This document shows, in pieces, positions 46,131 through 57,999 of a stretch of DNA of 64,000 bases (position 1 is its first letter; every line of letters starts with the position of its first letter). The notes under the pieces were generated by a model. It was not told the DNA's origin and ran no database searches. It saw only the letters and a program-made list of their open reading frames with translations. This DNA comes from Jacaranda mimosifolia (lineage: Eukaryota; Streptophyta; Magnoliopsida; Lamiales; Bignoniaceae). The stretch lies in assembly GCA_018894105.1 (NCBI GenBank), contig CM032128.1, forward strand, positions 27,489,299 to 27,553,298, in the 5' to 3' direction. The position numbers and the translations under genes are program-made.

Positions 46131-49100
46131 TCACTTTCTAAAGCTGTCTCTTGTTCTGGAACACTCAGGGCTATGGAAAGGAAAAGCTGCTCTGCTGTTT
46201 TGCATTGCGAAGGGAGATGAATTGCCAATATCCCTCAAGGGTGAACGTACAATGCCTATGCTGTTAGAGTACGGTTTTCTTCTTCCATCGGCTGGGACGT
46301 CTTGTTTGCTGCATTTCTCACTAGGTTGGCTATTTTCCTTCAAACGACGACGATGCATTCTCTGCTCCTTTGCAAGTTGTTTGCCCAAAGAAAGAGGTGG
46401 CAGATCTTTGGTTGGTGTTGTTTGCTTGTTTTCTCCTATGTTCAGCTCTTCCAGGGCATTTTCATCAAATTTACACGCTTGTTCATCAATATGACAGTTT
46501 TTCGTGAAGCGGCAACTCAATACAAGCGTTCCCTTTTCGAGTTGTTTCCCCAAAGGAACCAGAGGCTCCTTATTTTGGCTCAGGTTTGAATCTGCTTTTG
46601 CTTTTCGAATCTCCTCTTTAAGTAAAGATAATTCGAGTTGCAGTTCGTTGGCCTTGTTTTCATAACCAAGAGCTTTTTGTTTCCACTCTTCCACCTGAAA
46701 ATGGATACATAAACAAAAATATTGCTGATGAAAGTAATTCAGACGAAAGTAAAATGTTACTGATTTCGAACTATTTCCAGAATTCATGTTCTACAAACAA
46801 AGATATGAATTTTGTAAGCCCTTACAGCTTGCCCAAGGGATTGAATTTCACAATCTGAATTGTGAGTTCGTTTTTCCCAGAAATCACGGGACACCTGCAG
46901 TTCTTCCATTTCTCCCCGGACCTGCCGCAGCATTTCTTGCATTTGGGACCATTGCTCTGTCTCGGCTCTCACCTGCTCCACTATCCTGCGAACAATAGCC
47001 TTGCAACGTCCGGAGCACTTATTCTCATGTGATAATGTTTCCTGTGGAAGAAAAAAAAATTCCTAAATACGATAAGAATATTACAACTATGATCTAAGAT
47101 GACTCTTTCAGCCATGAAGTAATAAAATACCAACACAAGTTAACCTAATGTATGGACAAGTTCTGAGCCACTAAAGACTCTTTTCCAGACCAAATATTTG
47201 CAATATTCAGATATTATTTCACCATATAGTGCCAATATAATGCTACTATAAAATTGCGCAAATGCTTGTGAGATGAATCTGTGTTTCAATTTCAATAGGC
47301 AGTTCAAACTGACACTACAAATTGATTAAAACATAAAGTTTCCTATACGTGACAAAAGTATCTGAATTCCTTGACCAACATATTTGAATCTCTCAGACAG
47401 ACATATGCTCACATTTACATTCTGGAAGTCTTCCAAGCTGACATAAAAGAACAGGAAAAGAAGAAAACTGAATCAAAATCAGATACTAGAATTCACATTA
47501 GTGGTCCAAGCCTAATTTTTGCATATTTAACCGAGTGGGTTTTCTGGGCAGTGTAATCTCACAACCAAACCAACCGTACAATTGTCACATTTAAAATACT
47601 AGGCTAAGCCCCCAAGTCCATTTAAAAATTATTCTTGGTAGCAAAGTTTGTACTAGAAAAGAAAGCAAATAATTAAAGAAGTTATATCATCAATCAGCAC
47701 CGTCTATATTCATTTTGAAATGGGCAAATTTGAAAAATACCACTAACAGAGAAGAGCCCTGGACTTTCTGTCTGGTGTTTCCACTGGAGAACTCAGGACA
47801 TTCAATTCTCTTGGAAGTAGAAGCAGAGCTAGCAACAGAACTATTGGCTGTACTAGAAAGTATTGAACTATACTCGTCCTCCACTCTATCTAACATGCCC
47901 TTTGACAGTCCCTCCATTTTCTTCCTTAGCATATCCACCTGCACATTCTGTTTTATTCAAAATCAAAATATATGCATAGCCCACAAGAATTCTTTAAAAA
48001 CTGTTCAACAATGAGAAAAAGGGGAGATAGAATGCATATACTTTGGTATGGAAAGAAACAGTGTGCATGCTAAGACATTAAAAATATCTTACTCATTTCT
48101 ACAAATTTTTGAGCATGTTTCTTAGCAAAACTGATAATGTCTAAATCAAGACGCAAACGGATGATTTTGATCAAAAGTGTTCTTACATCAGTGGGTTTGT
48201 TTTTGGTTTTGCAATTGGAGTTGCTGCTCTCTTTATCAATGTCACGGCTCATATTAATGGACAAGCTTGATTCTGTGAGTCCTTGCAACTCCTTCAAACA
48301 ACTTTCATCGGATAATTCTCCGAGCTTTTCCAGTCGACGCTGCAAATGAAAAGCTTTTGTGTCAAAGTTACTACAGTTTCGAACTCCATAATCTTTAATT
48401 CTTGAGCTCTTCTGTAACTCCTCTAACTTCTCCGCTAAATCTTCAATCTCTTCCTCCAATACTGAATTTACATTCTTCCCTTCAAAAATCTTCTTTCTCC
48501 CCTAACAAGACAAATAGCAAACAAATTGAATCAGGAATAACTCAGAAATTAAAGGTTTGATCTTGAAGCATAACAGTTCTATAAACGAACCCCATTATAT
48601 CCCAAAAACTCTCAATATCCACAGATTACCAAAAAGGAAAAAAAATGTACTCTTCACACATTTGCCTTTCTTTTAACCAATTCTCCTTCTTCTCACAGAT
48701 GACAAACTATATTAGAAATGAAATTTAAACACTAACAATATAAGGAAAGAAATTAAACAGAACTAACAGAGACAAGTGTCTGAACAGCTGATGTCAGAGT
48801 CCTCTCCATCTTAACTCTATTCCTCTCCAGCTTCTTCAAAGCAAACTCTCTTTCCATTCTCAAGAAATTACACTCAGCCCTCAGTATCTCTGCTTGAAAC
48901 CTCCACTTCTCCTCCTCAAACACATCGGCCCCACCACCACCATTATAGTCTCCACAGACTTCTTCTTCTTCTTGTTCTTCCACTCTCTCCCTCCTCTCAA
49001 CGGCTAATGTTTTCGAGTTTGAGTTAGAGTTCAACCACTCCATGGGGGGTCCATGAGTCGTGGGAGACTCATTATTTTCTTGATCAAACAGGTTTTCGAG

Positions 49101-49280
49101 CTTCCCTTTGTAAGATAGATACCTTTGGCGCATGAGTAGTAATTGATTATTGTGGTGATGGGCGGTGGGTTTGGTTTGCTTGCGTCGGGTTCTGCGGCTG
49201 AGAGGGAAATGGAGGATTTTGGGGCTGGGCGGCGGCGGCGGAGCTGTATGCCATTTGGTTCTTCTTGATGCAGTTGACAT
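46131..49280 (-). CDS. Plant coiled-coil protein of unknown function, five exons, 604 aa
   Basis: Exons on the minus strand: 48768-49280, 48187-48501, 47741-47947, 46826-47041 and 46131-46694, all phase 0, with GT-AG borders. The N-terminus has a basic Pro-rich patch (TAPPPPPSPKILHFPLSRR). It is followed by long Glu/Lys/Arg-rich helices: FEEEKWRFQAEILRAECNFL, EEEIEDLAEKLEELQ, QVDMLRKKMEGLSKG, ETEQWSQMQEMLRQVRGEME and YENKANELQLELSLLKEEI. The C-terminal 120 residues are basic and Ser/Pro-rich (IVRSPLRDIGNSSPF). No catalytic domain or membrane segment is visible. It resembles plant proteins loosely annotated as myosin-heavy-chain-like or centrosomal-like, which suggests a scaffold role; that is inference. 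The exon 3 start could lie 9 nt further in (47938), and the exon 3 end is less certain. Confidence 0.85.
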
Positions 49281-50400
49281 GCTCCAGGCTATATACGACT
49301 GTCTGTCTTCTGGGGTTTCTGACAGGGAGTTTTGCTCTAGAGGGAGGGGGTTTTAGCCTTTAGGGGGAATTTGAATTCAACGGTGTGGATATATATATAT
49401 ATATATATATATATGTCATAGTGGAGAGTATGCTGACGTGGTCTATTTGCGAAATTACCAAATGGTGCATTATTTTGTCTTTATCTGGATTCTGTTTCAT
49501 GCTTAAATTGTCTTTGGGTTGTCATGAAGATTAACCATTTGGGGGTCTTCAATACCTTTATTGAAATAAAGAGATTGATCTATATAGATTTTCAAGTAAA
49601 GAACAATAGTCACCTTTTGCTTTTTAAGGTGAATTTATTAACACTGAAAAATTATAAGATTGAGCCATGTTGGTACCCTTCTGTAAGACAGTGGACCTAT
49701 ATTTACATTCTAAAATGTTGAATTGTTTCAACACTATCGATCATATTTTTATATATATAAGGTGAAATGTTTTAATTCTTATAAATTTTTTTATATAAAT
49801 ATATGTGTGTGGAAAAAAATATATTTGCATTTCAAAACTTAATTGTTTGAAGATATTCTGAGTTTTGAACAGACAATAAAATATTTCTATATGCAACAAA
49901 ATTATGTTGTGCTTGGATCTTTTGCATCGAGTATGTTTTATTGTGAAAATTATTTACTCAAAATTCTAAATTAAGAAAAATCTATTATCGAATTGTGATT
50001 GTTTTTATGGAAAAATTATGTTTACACAAAATAAAATCAGTTAATTATTAAAAAAATCAATTTATTATTTTCATCTGTAGAGTATCGCTCATGGCGTAAA
50101 AAAGACGTTTACCAAATAAATTAGTTTAATTTTTTGGGTTAAGAAAGAATTAAATAACTAGATTTAACCTCTTTTATTGAATAAAAATTAACAGTGTTAT
50201 TATTTTATTAGGGTTTATACATGGCATTGGAGGTGGAGACCGGAGAGAAGAGGCGTGCAACCTCGTAACGTGAAAAGAGAGAGGTAGCACTACTGCACTA
50301 GCAGATAGCAGGGATTTTGAAATGCCAATCTCACTCACATAGCTTTTTCCTTTACTTTTTTGGGGGTTTTCTTCTTACTTTAATTGCATGAGCACCCTTG

Positions 50401-50431
<31 letters not shown>

Positions 50432-51369
50432 GGAAAATTGAGAATTACGAAGGGGAAAATTATTTAAAAAGAAAAAGGAAGCAGCAATGGCCGAGAATCG
50501 TGTAATTAGGTGAGTTTTAATGCACTGTCCTTCTGTTTGTTCCTTTGTTTTGACGAAACTGCCCATAAATTATCCACCTCTTTTAACAAGTTGTTCACGT
50601 GGGTTGGGGTAATCAACTTTAACTTCAAATCCTCTCAAATGATACGGCAATTTGTCAAATTGTGTAGTGTTAAATGACAAAATTATAGCTCTTAGTAAAG
50701 AGGGTTGAGTAATATATTAAATTCTGAATTGCTAATAACATCAAACTTTGATATGTGTATTAGCTTTTAATTTTTTTCAAATTGATTTGAGTCGAGATTC
50801 TTTTTGAATCAATTGATTTAGAGCAAATAATAAAAGTACAATAAATTATAATGACTAGTTGGATCAGCCACAACAAAAATATGCATAGTTCAAAGCAGTA
50901 AATGAAAGAAAAGAGGAGAAAAAAATTAAAAAAAAATTGCATTTTGGAGATGTTATGATTTCTTTTTAATTTATATACACATACATCAAGAATTCATTAA
51001 AATTCAGTGTCTGACTTTCCATATTATGTGAGAGACTTATGACGATGGACCACAAATCACTCAATGAGATGTTGTGATGTGAGGAATTCACATTAATTAA
51101 ATTAATGACAAAAATTAATCTTTAACTATTATTTCAACTTCATCGTGATAATAAAAATTTTCACAATACAAAATATTATTCAAAAAAATTCTATATAATT
51201 TTCTGTCATACCAAGGTACACTAATTGTCAACTCAAGTAATCAACTTGGCAATCATACATATATATATATATATATATGGGGTAAAAGGACACTAAATAC
51301 ATCCCATAATCTACTTCCTAAGTTATTGATAATAAAATTAAATGCAAGTGTAGAAGTTGTTTGTATGGA
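49281..51369. other. Upstream region of the coiled-coil gene and spacer, no gene seen
   Basis: A TA repeat at 49390-49413 lies about 110 bp upstream of the start codon. Farther out are T-rich tracts (50400-50430), a GA-rich leader-like stretch at 50230-50300, a possible isolated first exon at 50486-50508, and a second TA repeat at 51258-51279. Confidence 0.5.
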
Positions 51370-51377
51370 GTTGACAT

Positions 51378-51993
51378 TAGGGGTGTTCAAATCCAATCCA
51401 ATCCAAAAAAAAACCGACGAATCGATCCAAAAAACCGAAAACCGATCAAAATCGAACTTTTTTGGATTGAATTGGATTTGTTTTCTTAAAACCGATTGGA
51501 TTGGATCGGTTTTCGGTTTTAATCTAAAAAACCGATCCAATCCAAACCGAACCAAAATTATATACTAATAATATAAAAAATATATATCTTAATTGTAAAA
51601 CACACAAATAAATTAAAATAAACTAAATTTAGGATTTTTTCACTTTCAAAAATCAAATATATAGGGATAATTATTGTGGACTTATAACTTTATAGTTGTG
51701 TGTTCTTACATAATATAACTTAAGTCCACAAGATTAGTGTGATATGATAGCTAAATAAAATTTACAAATTGATTGATTAAATTAGTTTACTTATCAATAG
51801 TAATTTGTCAAATATTTCAATTAAATATTTAAATTGAAAAACCGATTAACCGATCCAATCCAAACCGATTTAAAATGGATTGGATTGGATCGGATTTACA
51901 ATAAAAGTCAAACCGATCCAATATACATTATATAGTTTGAATCGATTGACTTTTGTCCCAAAATCGATCCAAACCGAACCGCGAACACCCCTA
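51378..51993. mobile_element. hAT-like MITE with perfect 8-bp TSD
   Basis: The ends are TAGGGGTGTTC and GAACACCCCTA, an exact 11-bp inverted repeat. The subterminal regions are built of CCAATCC, ACCGATCC and GGATTGGAT words that fold back on each other. GTTGACAT is repeated exactly on both sides (51370-51377 and 51994-52001). This is a textbook hAT structure. Open frames through it are repeats of the AT/CG words, not proteins. Confidence 0.92.
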
Positions 51994-53014
51994 GTTGACA
52001 TGGCAAAAGTGAAGGAGACATTGATGCTTCGTGAAGGTAATAAACTAATTTCATTTACTACTACAACAACAGGAGAAGAGAGAAAAGGAGCCAAAGTCGA
52101 AGAAAAGGCAGTCGCTCATGAGTCACACCATACGAGGTGGTCTCTTCACTGCAAAATTCATTTACTACAACACTTTGCTTTTTCATGATTCTTTCTGTCT
52201 TCGTTTAATTGTTAATTTATCTATAGTCCGTGCCGTTTAAGCTGTGTGTGTCATATCTTGGCTTCTTTATTTGTTGAATATTCTTTGTCACTTCTCTCAT
52301 TTATTGCTACATTTTTAATACCATAAAAGGGGAAGGTGATTTTTGAATTTGTACCTATTTTGTTGGGATAATTACAGAAACTATCTCTGAAATTTGCAGT
52401 AATAACAGAAACTACCAATTTGATTTGAGAAATTACAGAAAAAACCCTCCCAAAAACTGTCATTCAAAAATCGTGATGGAAATCATTAAAAGACTATTTT
52501 ACCCTTTAGTTATTTCATTCTAAAAAAAAAACTAAATATATGTAAAATAAAAAGACAAGAATACACTCTATGGAAGAGAGGGGGAGGCCAGAAAATCTTC
52601 GTTTCGTGCAAAAAACCCATCTGCCTTCCCCATCTTTCTTCAGCCCAAGCGTGTTGCATGAAGGGCCGCCACCGTCGATTGCCTACCGGAATCCTTGTTT
52701 GCAGGTAGCGTAAGGAAGGCCGAGCACTGTGGTTGTTGAATTTTGTTCTTATCGGGTAGTGGTGTGATGATTTGAGTGAAATGGGTGGTAAAGGTAACAT
52801 CCCGTCCGATTTTTCACTTTTTTGATTTATTTTGTTTAGAATCTTTATATAATGTATAAAAATCGATTATGTTTATATTATTGTTGTGATTTATATGCCT
52901 AGGGTTTTGTAAGAATTCATTATGGTAGGGTTTTGTTTTAAATATGATTTTGGTGTGTTGATTTGATGAATGTGGATAGTTATTTTGTTTGATTTGGTTA
53001 TATTTACAAAATTT

Positions 53015-53900
53015 CAGTCCAGACATACCCTGGACTTTCACGACAGACAGACAGAAGGTACTGTTGCTACTTTAAACTGCGTTATTTCTGAAAATATTTA
53101 AGGTTCTTTTAGTTATAGTTTTTAGGACATAGGGTGCTATTTGTTATGTTCTATAGTTACATGCTAGTTGAACTTGAGTGCAATGCAATGTCTGAAAATG
53201 TTAACGGATGTTTATATAATGATTCTGAGTTCATAGGGGGTAATTGTAATATTTTACTGTAATATTGATTTTGTGTTTTGTGTAATAATATATGAAATAT
53301 TTTAAGATTCTTTTTGTAACATGTTTTTATTACACAATGGGGTTAATTTTAATGTTTTAAAGTGTGATGTTAGTTGAATATGAGATTTCAGTGAATTAGA
53401 AAATGTTTAGGGTTCTTTTTGTAATCATTTTTAGTAAGAAGGGGGCTAATTGTAATGTTTTAAGTTTTGATGTCAATTGAATATGACTTTTATGCAAAGT
53501 AACAAATTGTTTTAAAGTTCTTTGTGTAAGCATTTTATTTACTCAGGGGACTAATTGTAATATTTTTCTGTAGGGCCTGATGGAGATAATTATTGAATTG
53601 GTGCCTCATTCAATTAATAGAAAGTATTGCAGGCACATATATTCAAATTCCAGGCTTCAATTCTCTGGGGTATTGTTGAGGAAATACTTATGGATTACTG
53701 TAATAGCCTACAATGTGCAAGAGTACAACTTTGCTATGTACAAAATAAAAGAGGTAAAACCTGCAACTCATGAGTGGCTTGTGAAAATTCCTGTCAATAT
53801 TTGGTGTAGGCATGCATTTGATAATGATGGAGTTACTACTGATGTTGTTGCTGGTGATGGAGTTGCTAGTGTTGTAGATGGAGGAGCTACTGTAGGCTGA
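53015..53900 (+). pseudogene. Transposase remnant of MULE 2 (two exons)
   Basis: PWTFTTDRQK at about 53028-53057 corresponds to the region around the third catalytic acidic residue in MULE 1. After an intron, GLMEIIIELVPHSINRKYC to VKIPVNIWCRHAFDNDG (53576-53830) matches the next part of the MULE 1 transposase. The frame then ends in a Val/Gly/Asp-rich tail. The first two catalytic residues and the zinc motifs are absent, so it is an internal-deletion product. Confidence 0.8.
53060..53575 (+). repeat. Intron of MULE 2 built from about five degenerate 104-bp repeats
   Basis: Landmarks GGGGGTAATTGTAATATTTT (53237), GGGGTTAATTTTAATGTTTT (53336), GGGGGCTAATTGTAATGTTT (53442) and GGGGACTAATTGTAATATTT (53546) are spaced 99-106 bp apart. 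Each is preceded by AAGGTTCTTTTTGTAA-like sequence and most are followed by TTTTGATGTCAGTTGAATATG-like sequence. Confidence 0.75.
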
Positions 53901-54764
53901 AAAATGTTCTTATTTATTTATTGAAACTAACTAATATTTTTGTCACTTCCATGGGAAGAGCCAACCCAATATTTTTGTGCAACTTGTAAACAATTATTTA
54001 GCTACAGTGATTATATCCTGTGTATTTTGAAAAACTGAATGTTTCACTTATTTGTTGTAAGTGTAAATGCAGGTTTATTATAATGTTGGTTTGGTTTGAT
54101 TTGTGGTGCATTACTTGGTGCTTTTGGAATATTTATATTGCTCCATAGGGGAGGTGCTTGCAAGTTTTTAAGATATTGAAGGTTTTATATATCACATAAC
54201 TAAATATACGGGGGGCTATATGAAAAGTTCAAGTAATTTGAAGGAGTTGATTGTAATCTTTTAATCTCATAAATGCCTAGCATAAAAAATTAATAATTTT
54301 TTAATTAATTAATTTTAGTTAATTAAATAATTTTTAAAAATATGATTAATTAATTATAAATTAATTAATTAATTGGGTTAATTATATTAATTAATTACTA
54401 AATTATATTTCCAACGGCACGATTAAGCATCATTTTAGTTTGTTACTTTGACTCCCCTTGTATGTTTATTATGTTACAATTACATCCCACATATATGGGC
54501 ACATGCCCAAAATAACAAAAAGGGCATTTTGGTCCCCAAAAATAGTACATGGGCTAAAGCGGCCAAGTGAAGGGTAAAATCAAAATTTTGAAAAAATTCA
54601 ACGATGACGTTTGCAAATTCCGTTAGTTTGACTAATGGTAGGATCTCGTTGTTAGGCAGCAACAAATCTTAGGAGATGTGTTTGTAATTTCTCAAATCAA
54701 ATGAGTATTTTTTGTTATTGTATCAAACTCTAGGGATAATTTTTGTAAGTATCCCTATTTTTGT

Positions 54765-55782
54765 TTGAGAATATAGGTAAATATGACCAATTTAGCAATT
54801 TATTTGAATTGCTTGGTTTACCAACTACAACTTCGAAAAGAATTCAAAATTTGTGACTTCGTTGAAAGACGAAAGTCATCAATTTCGTCATGCGAGGGTC
54901 TTGCTGCAATCTCAGTCCGTCAATTTCTTGGGGTCCTTTACAATTTTAAAAATGACAACCAAAAAATTTCAAATACCATCTATAGAAATGTCCATGGATA
55001 AGCAAATTGAGATGGTATTTGACTAAAATTATAAGGTATTTGGTTAAATTTATTTAAAATTTTAATTTTATAAACTTATAAATTTTTTTAAGATATTGGA
55101 AGCTTAGAAGATATTAAATTTTATTTTTAAAATAAATTATTGAAATAATTGAATATAATAAGATTATGGACCTTATCAAAAGTTAGTAATGACGCTTCAT
55201 AAATAATATTGTTAAAATTGAAGGAATTTATTAATATATTAAAAAGAAGTTAGAAGCCAGTCCTTTAGAATGGCTTATAATATCACATCTTTTTTATGAG
55301 TTAATAAAATTCTTTTTAAAATTTTCCCACAAACATTTTACGGTATTGTATAAGCTCTCAAATGTCTTATATGATATTTTGTAGTGTTTATAAGCTCAAT
55401 CAAATTCCCTCTTATTTAAAAAATCATATATATTATGTGATGTTCTTAAAGCTTTTTAAGATGTTAAATTTTATTTTAAAAATAAACTTTTAAAATATTT
55501 AAATAAATGTGATCTTAATTTATAAGCTGGGAGAGTATGTATAACACTTCTGCAATTAATATATAATCAAAAGAAAAAATGTTTATATTAAAATTAAGTT
55601 AAGAAGTCGTCATTTTATTTTATTTTTATAAATTTCTAACACAATCTAATTTTTGGAGCTTATAACTTATCTCTGAACACTTTTTTACCAAATATAGAAT
55701 ATATTTATATATTATTAAGCATCTTATTTGTTATTTTAAGAATATTTTAAAGAACTTGTGAATTTACATAAAATGTATTAGT

Positions 55783-55813
<31 letters not shown>

Positions 55814-57213
55814 CTATTTTAAAACCATCAACCTTATTCTTATCAGTCACATGCCATTAATTCTGTTGAAGCTCTCTCGGGCTTCACATCTCTATTGTGA
55901 TTGTGTTATTGCTATCATCATTTCCATAGAAAGAAACAAATCCTCATTTTGCTCTACAATATTTATTGCTTTGCCATAGAATTATGAGACTGTAAAAGGA
56001 CTCACACACATATATATCCTGCTGCTTCCTGCAGATATATATATATATATATATATTCAAAAACATTAATGCTTATGCTCTTCCCTCTTAAGCTCGCTCA
56101 AATCTCTATTGACTTACTTAATTTCTCTAGCTACATTAATATTTTCAAATAAATCTCCAAATTAAGCTATTTTTAGTAAGATGGAACATAATTAGTACGA
56201 ATGCTTAATTAATGGAATTATTAAAAAAAAAAAAAAAACAACAACAACAACAACACTAGAATTACGCAAAATTAAAACTGTGCTTTAACCAATGTCCCGT
56301 ACGCTGATTATTTTGAAAAATCTTGTTTATTTTAGTGAACCACTGCGATTTCCAATGTTTAATTATTTGTTCCTTTCATCATTTTGAATTTAATTAATTC
56401 TAGATTTAATCGATATTTGCTGATGACCGTTTGACGAGCTCATTGTGATTGAGACGTACGCCACTTAAATTTCAAAAATTTGAAAGCTCTAATGACAAAA
56501 TATATCGCTCAATAATTTGGATGCTAATTAATCAGCCAAAAGTCAAAAGTATTATGTTAGATATGATTAATTACAAGTGATCATTAGTTGGTGTAAATTA
56601 AAGCAGTACTGATTTGTCCGATGCAGTAGACCATATGGAATGTCATTTACAGTGATGGCCAATATCATAAGGTGCATGATTGATTATATAATAATATATA
56701 AATCCCACCTAATATTGGAAGCTACCCATTCAAAAGATAGTCGTTTAATAATATGCTTGTTTTCTTGATTAATGACAATCAAGTGTTGGTTGCATGGTTA
56801 AAATTAGTCCGATAATTCCACGTCAGCAAGTCTCTTCGGTATATATTATGTTTCGGATTGTTTTATAGGTTGTCCTACCAGTACGCAGAGTGTGTATTGT
56901 CATTTTCCAATTCTATAGTCTTCGGATTCTTAATTTCTAACCTATATATAACATCCTATCCATTTGCGAAATCTCATTCTTCAGACAACAATTTGCGCCG
57001 TTAATCCTACTTAATTTTATTATATATGTTCTAAAACAAACAAGAAAAATACAAACTTATAATCAATTAATTATATATGTTTGGACGATCCATTTTAGTA
57101 AAGTAAGTCTTAAAATAATAATTTTCTTCCGGTCATTTTTCAAAAGAAAATTGTTCATGTGAATAAAATTGTACCAAGTATATATCGATTCATTTATCTA
57201 TTCAAAAATATCT
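54765..57213. other. AT-rich spacer, no gene seen
   Basis: Contains TG (55782-55807), TA (56033-56055) and CAA (56239-56256) microsatellites. No reading frame has gene-like composition. Confidence 0.6.
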
Positions 57214-57349
57214 TTAAGGGCTCATTTGTTTGGTAGGATTGTGTATGACATATGTATAATTTAGTATAATTAATTGTTTGGTTGTCACAACTATAGCCCA
57301 TGATTAATAAAAAACTCAATATTTAAGATTATGTATCTCACCCTTCTTA

Positions 57350-57797
57350 GGACTCATTTGGATTTATAGATAGGATTGATAAAATTATAATGATAAGGTA
57401 GGATTGCACTGTTGAAGATAATATAATACTGTGTTTGGTGACTAGAATTACACATTTTGGATATGCAGTTATTTTATCAATCATTTGTTTGGATACAAGG
57501 ATTAAATAATTGAGCTAATAAATTTACTAAAATACCCATTCTGAAAAGACAAATGAAAAGCCCAAGTATTTGCATTCATTCTTTGCATGGCTATAATTGT
57601 CATCAGGCCAATTTTTTATTCCTCCAACCATTTGGATTACACAATCAAAGGTCAAGTGGCTTGATACACAATCAATTGAATCAAGGATTATTTACCGGAC
57701 CTACAATCAATCTTGGGCTTTTGTCATAAAAACCAAACACTTGACATGGCTTGATAAAATTATCTATCAAGCCATGTCCAACAAACCAAACAAGCCC
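57350..57797. mobile_element. Nested PIF/Harbinger-like MITE, 448 bp
   Basis: Inserted in repeat R: R sequence breaks at 57349 and resumes at 57801. Inverted ends are GGACTCATTTGGATT on the left and GGGCTTGTTTGGTTT as the reverse complement of the right. TTA is duplicated at 57347-57349 and 57798-57800. Confidence 0.8.
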
Positions 57798-57999
57798 TTA
57801 GTGTATTTAATAATCCTATGATTAGAAATATTGAGATTAATGTACCAAATGATGAAATTATACCTGCATATGAGCTAGACTTAATTAATAAATATGTATA
57901 TATCACTAAGACTTAATTTATAGAACCAAGTTTTTTAACAAAATTCTAAATTATTTGCGCAATTAAATTTATTTTTATAATATTCTTTTATATGATAGT

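Larger units (their letters stand above)
52365..54755 (+). mobile_element. Deletion-derivative Mutator-like element (MULE 2)
   Basis: Inverted ends of about 70 bp: the left has GGGATAATTACAGAAAC and TTTGATTTGAGAAATTACA. The reverse complement of the right has GGGATACTTACAAAAAT and TTTGATTTGAGAAATTACA. The flanks are TATTTTGTT (52356-52364) and TATTTTTGT (54756-54764), a 9-bp duplication with a slip in the T run. Inside is only a transposase remnant. The ends differ in sequence from those of MULE 1 although the protein remnants are related. Confidence 0.85.

Noticed and set aside
51253..51568. Frames of 80-100 codons on both strands with DRF/RIK-like repeats
   Set aside because: They translate the repeated CCAATCC and GGATTGG words of the hAT-like MITE arm.
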